From Dacryopinax spathularia (lineage: Eukaryota; Basidiomycota; Dacrymycetes; Dacrymycetales; Dacrymycetaceae), in contig JBBPFI010000015.1 in NCBI GenBank assembly GCA_037974965.1, positions 345,001-409,000 of the forward strand: DNA of 64,000 nt, given 5' to 3'. A program made the position numbers and the translations under genes. The notes beneath the pieces are model-generated. The model searched no databases. It was given only the letters and a program-made list of their open reading frames with translations, and had not been told where the DNA came from. Positions 60,001 through 64,000 of the stretch are shown one piece after another; the first letter of the stretch is position 1; each line of letters begins with the position of its first letter.

Positions 60001-60860
60001 TTGTGGTAGACCTACTAAGAGTTCCGCAGATTCCATCTTACGCGTTCAATTCTGCAATCCCGGGCTATTCAGGCGCACCCGGGGGAAAGGGAAGATTCCA
60101 TTATCTGCCCATATCGCGTTATCGCATATCTCCGATCACGGATCGAGCAAAGCACCCGAAAAGCACCGGACTGTTCGGGTTTATTACCAGCTCCGGATCG
60201 CCCGGGTGGGTCTGATCTAATATTGGGGTCGACCCGACTGGACGGATATACTATTGTCAAGAGTAAAGGTGATGGGCTAAGAGCATAAGGGTTTGCCTTA
60301 TCGGCGATGTGAATGAGTTGAACGCCAAATATGTAAAGGGAGCAACCTATCGGGTGTAACGCGTCGAAAGTCGGTCTCACCGCTGCAATAATTGGCCGAG
60401 TTGAGGGAATGCAAGGGATGCTTGAGGAAGAACGTGGGTTGTGGAATTCTGGAGTGAACAAGGTCTGTCTCGGGGTCCCAGCTGGACGACGTCAGAAGGG
60501 GTCAGCTGGGTCGCGGCCTCGGGGCATCCCGCGGAGGAGCTTCCTAAGCGGGTCCATCTGCGTTCACGCGTTTTAGGCGTACTTCTCTCATGATCGGGTG
60601 CTCCGAGTCCCGGCATGATCGAACGCGTGCGTGCGATTTTGACATCGGTTGATGAGCGCTGACTGCGATCGGGCACAGTGTGGCGCTCTGATTCTGGCCC
60701 CTCCACGTGCTCAACAGCTTAGCCGGGGCTTCCAAAAGGCGCTTCTTTGCGAAACCACAAGGGACCATATGGCTTCTTTCCAACCGCCACGTCCTCGGCG
60801 CCCACCCCCGCACCGAGCTTGTCTTACCTCGAAAGCATTCATGAAAGCGGTTACTTTAAT
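57045..60860. other. Long upstream/intergenic region without recognised gene
   Basis: Promoter side of the HSF-type gene. About 57.2-57.7 kb is purine/pyrimidine-skewed, giving long spurious frames such as 57618-58433 plus. A fragment at about 60720-60841 plus (GTIWLLSNRHVLGAHP) looks protein-like but is isolated. Confidence 0.4.
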
Positions 60861-60861
60861 G

Positions 60862-63168
60862 TGATCGAGAAGCATTCGAACAACCAATTCAGTCACATAT
60901 GCGTGGGATGTCCCCTATGAGCGCATATACGACCAAGTCGAAACCCGGTTCATGCCGTCGCGCTCATCATATCATCACTCCACTCTTGCTTATACCGAGC
61001 CAAGCTCCGTGGACGTATCATCAGTGATGAAAATGCGAACGGTCATTCACAGCGACTCCTCTGTCAACCAACTGCACGAAAATATACAAGCGACGGCCGA
61101 AACTCCAATACCCGAACGGTATTGCTGACGAATCGAGAATGGCGCGTCTTTCGATGTACTCGTCACAACTCCTCCCGAACCGCCGGTTCTCTCGAGATCC
61201 CTGATCGCACTGTCGGGAACCGTCCGCAATCACTTTCTCAGGAGCTAGTGCAGCCTTCCATCTTCGAGCTTACAAGCAAGAACGCCTTCTGCCCCAGGTT
61301 GAATGTCCTTCTCTCATTCGCCCCGATGTGACTGACCGATAAAGTCCTTCTGCCAATGAAAGAACGACACATGAACGCCGGTCTTTCTCAGGGCTCTCCA
61401 GTGGCCAAGTTCTTTCAGAGAGTGCCAGCTTTCTTTTCCTTCAAGAATCACCGGCAGTTTGGCTCTTCCGGATATTTCATTGGGTTTATTGATCTCGAGG
61501 CCGCGAGGATATTGGCCCGGATACTTGGTAGTCGGCACAATCCGAGCACCCACCCTTGCAACTGCTGGCATGAAGATCAACGCTTTCCACAAAGTCGGTA
61601 CCATCATTATATTTACGGGCGGAACCACCAGACTGCTGGAGGAAGCCCCAAATATGGGACTTCCGGAAGCCCACGGCCGAAATCCGCCAGAGGGTCAGGA
61701 ACAGATGATCCCATCAATGACGGTCAACTCCTCGTCTCAGCTGACTTCCGCTCAACATTGCGAGACATGGGCGGTGACGTCTGCTATCTGCTGCCGTCTC
61801 AAATCACCCTTTTCCTGCAGCTGATGGCCTTTATCCTTTCGGCGGATTTCATATGCAAGGAATTATCAACGGACCCGCTATCGCGATGTCCACCTTTCTG
61901 CGGAAAGGCGAAATACGTAATGCTAACGTGTCTTGGTCGCCGTGATGATTCGGTTTCTCCTGATTGGCGGTGATGAGTCCGCTTGTATCGCAACCGAAGG
62001 CCGCTATCATCTTCCGTGCGACCCACAAAGGCATTTGAGGATCTTGTCTCAGTCTGCAATATCTCCGCGAAAGATCCTTTTTACTGGAGAAACAAACATG
62101 CTGTCGAGGCGAACGTCGTCGCCTGACCTATGATGAGCAGCTCCAAGATCCTCTTGCTGGTGCTCATCGACCGGTAATCGCGGCTCTGGCAAATTTCGCA
62201 ATTCAAGATCTTTTCCCAAAGAATCAGCCGAGTGGAGGCTGGGCGTAAAGCTTCGCCTTATGGTACCTCTGATCGAACCACCGAATCGCCGCGGAAGCGG
62301 TTGGTGACTGTCCGCAGGCACAAATAAGGCTTCGTGGGTGTTTTCTTAGCCTTCCGAGCGTTGGCTCCTCAAGCTTGTCGTGTCACCTTCTCTTTCTGAT
62401 GCAAAGTGACGCAGGCTGACTTCTTTGCAGGACCCTTAGCTCGACAGCGAAGCACTCGTATGCCACAATAACGCTGCAGGCATACGACCCGGCCATAGCG
62501 GTCTATTTGCGAACGCACTCGTTTCCCGCGGAGAACACTCGTGAACATTCCCTGGTTTATCGCCCAGCCTGCCAAGTATGGAAACCCCAACGTTCGCTTA
62601 GAAGGGCTTTATGGAAGAGCGGACTCGCACCGCATATGGCCACACGCAAGAAGGCTCAACGCAGGCCCGCCGGTTCTCGCGGCTGTTTTCCGCCGGGTCG
62701 CAACCCTCGAATTGCTTAGGACGAGTTTGGTCGTTCCTATGTTGGCGCATCTTCCAGCGAGTCGCTCGCTACCATCAAGAACGTTGGTCTTATGCGAGGA
62801 ATGTGGAGTGCTGCCTTCTAATAGTTCAGGAAGCGCGGGCCGCCTGACCGTGTGGGGCATGGTACGTTCGAATCCACCGGCTCCGAGGCAGAGCCTTCTC
62901 AACCGACTCGAAATACTGGACGCACACGCACGAACTCCCCTCGCTCGTCGAATTTGCCCGTCTCGCAACCTTGTCTTTCTTGCGACCTCGTCGGTGGGCG
63001 GTCACAGAAGCCGGTGAAGGCTTCTTTTCCGACAGTTATCTTATCTTGCTGGCATGTGCTGCACTTCGCTTCCTTGCCAGCAAACCTGGGCTTCCGCAGC
63101 GGATCGTCTTCACGCCTAAGGACGCTGGTCTGTCAGAGATGAACGCTCGCCTGGTTCCGGTCAGGTGA
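60862..63168 (+). other. Discontinuous coding-like segments, family unknown
   Basis: Several plus-strand stretches have strong protein character: about 60880-61130 (AWDVPYERIYDQVETRFMPS), 61140-61310 (GASFDVLVTTPPEPP; AYKQERLLPQVECP), about 62045-62249 (DPLAGAHRPVIAALANFAIQ, ending PKNQPSGGWA) and about 62880-63168 (YWTHTHELPSLVEFARLATL, FFSDSYLILLACAALRFLAS, IVFTPKDAGLSEMNARL). They do not join into one simple gene model and I do not recognise a family. They may be exons of one or two real genes, or an aged gene copy. Confidence 0.35.
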
Positions 63169-64000
63169 CCTGTCATGAAGACGCGCTCTCGAAGCAAGCT
63201 GCCGCGAAAGCTGTATTGCGCTAAGCTGTGTTGCGCTTTATCTCGTCATGTGGCGTTTGCGAGAAGAGACATGTGCGGTCTCCTGGGCTGTGAGCTTCCA
63301 AAGGCAAGGATACCGTGGACTCTGGATGATGGAGGGACGCCGTGCTGGCAGCTCAATGAAGCATTTCTCTTGCTCTTCGCGGATCTGGCGTCGTACCTCA
63401 CGAAACGGCGATACCGACTGCTGTGTGCGGGTTCTTGTCGTCAACATATCAAGCCGCATTCCAGTATCGCGCCAAGGTCTTTTCGTGCACCCGCCAGGAT
63501 ATCGCAGGCTGTCCTTTGCCATTCGACGAGGCTGTCAATCAAAAACCACCCCCGCGTGCAATTCCAAAGCGCTCGTGGCAGTCGACTCGTCCTTCAAGCT
63601 TTGAGGTACGACGTGGTCTGATCATGTACGCCATACCCAAGCCGGGAGCGTGCAGCATGTTTGCGGTCTGGAGCGGCAACACCCTAGATGGACACCACGA
63701 TGGACGACATGGCTCCATCCGATCCGATGCTGTCAAGCTATTTTTTTAGCATTCACACTTGCTCATAACGCCTTCCTCCCACATTCTCCCAATCTTCCGA
63801 AACACCATCCTCAGTCCAGCGACACCTTGACATTCCAAGCGGTCTGGTCGAGACCGCCGAGTAACGATGCTTCCACATACCATTGCTACGACGAAATCTG
63901 GACAGAGGGACGATCACTCCTTTCCGAGTCACCTCGGCTGTGGCGCCCCAAGCCATGCATTTCCAGCATCTCAGGACTACTGCCAGAGCAATCAGTGGAC

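Noticed and set aside
1-64000. CRISPR arrays, rRNA genes or bacterial operon signals
   Set aside because: None present; spliced genes and fungal families show eukaryotic nuclear DNA.

Overview
This window comes from the nuclear genome of a basidiomycete fungus. Its genes are compact and intron-dense: introns are about 45-60 nt, nearly all GT-AG, with CTRAY-like branch points. The proteins are fungal (Zn2Cys6 and HSF-type factors, Elp2, Tvp38, Iba57), a nuclear tRNA-Ala carries a short intron, and the mobile element belongs to the KDZ group, which is typical of basidiomycetes. A Tremellomycete-like yeast is my best guess, but that is inference.

Layout. 0-9 kb: the 3' part of a HERP/Usa1-like ER protein, tRNA-Ala(CGC), a type II membrane O-fucosyltransferase-like protein, a mitochondrial protein of unknown role, a DUF1640/Fmp32-like protein and the exon-junction disassembly factor PYM. 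9.64-28.36 kb: an insertion of about 18.7 kb that I read as one giant KDZ-type DNA transposon (below). 28.4-33 kb: a short-chain dehydrogenase in gene-poor DNA. 33-58 kb: dense housekeeping genes, namely a large Zn2Cys6 factor, a Pab2-type poly(A)-binding protein, an eIF4A-like protein whose ATPase motifs are lost, ELP2, a holo-ACP synthase, PET191, IBA57, TVP38 and an HSF-type factor. 58-64 kb: mostly unassigned, with coding-like segments I cannot place.

The element. Both ends carry clusters of GATTATCC-type repeats in inverted orientation. Inside are eight genes that I could splice in frame over all or most of their length, plus one weak candidate. A nine-exon KDZ transposase of 1050 codons has an intact CxC2 cysteine cluster and catalytic region. 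A GRF-zinc-finger protein ends in a SUMO-interacting motif (VIDLT). Two further small proteins carry VVDLT/IVDL motifs and coiled coils. One gene resembles a KDZ-associated basidiomycete family and one is an orphan. Two genes are related to replication protein A: a short protein with a single RPA70N-like OB fold, and a full-length divergent RPA1-like protein with several OB folds and a zinc ribbon. The gene set suggests a transposon that brings its own single-strand-binding machinery and SUMO-directed adaptors, comparable in spirit to giant cargo elements of other fungi. The transposase and GRF-SIM families are known; the combination with two RPA-type genes is, as far as I know, not described.

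Elsewhere, two pairs of genes fire divergently from very short promoters (ELP2/holo-ACP synthase, 108 bp; PET191/IBA57, 88 bp). The eIF4A-like gene with every catalytic motif degraded is the second most interesting item.
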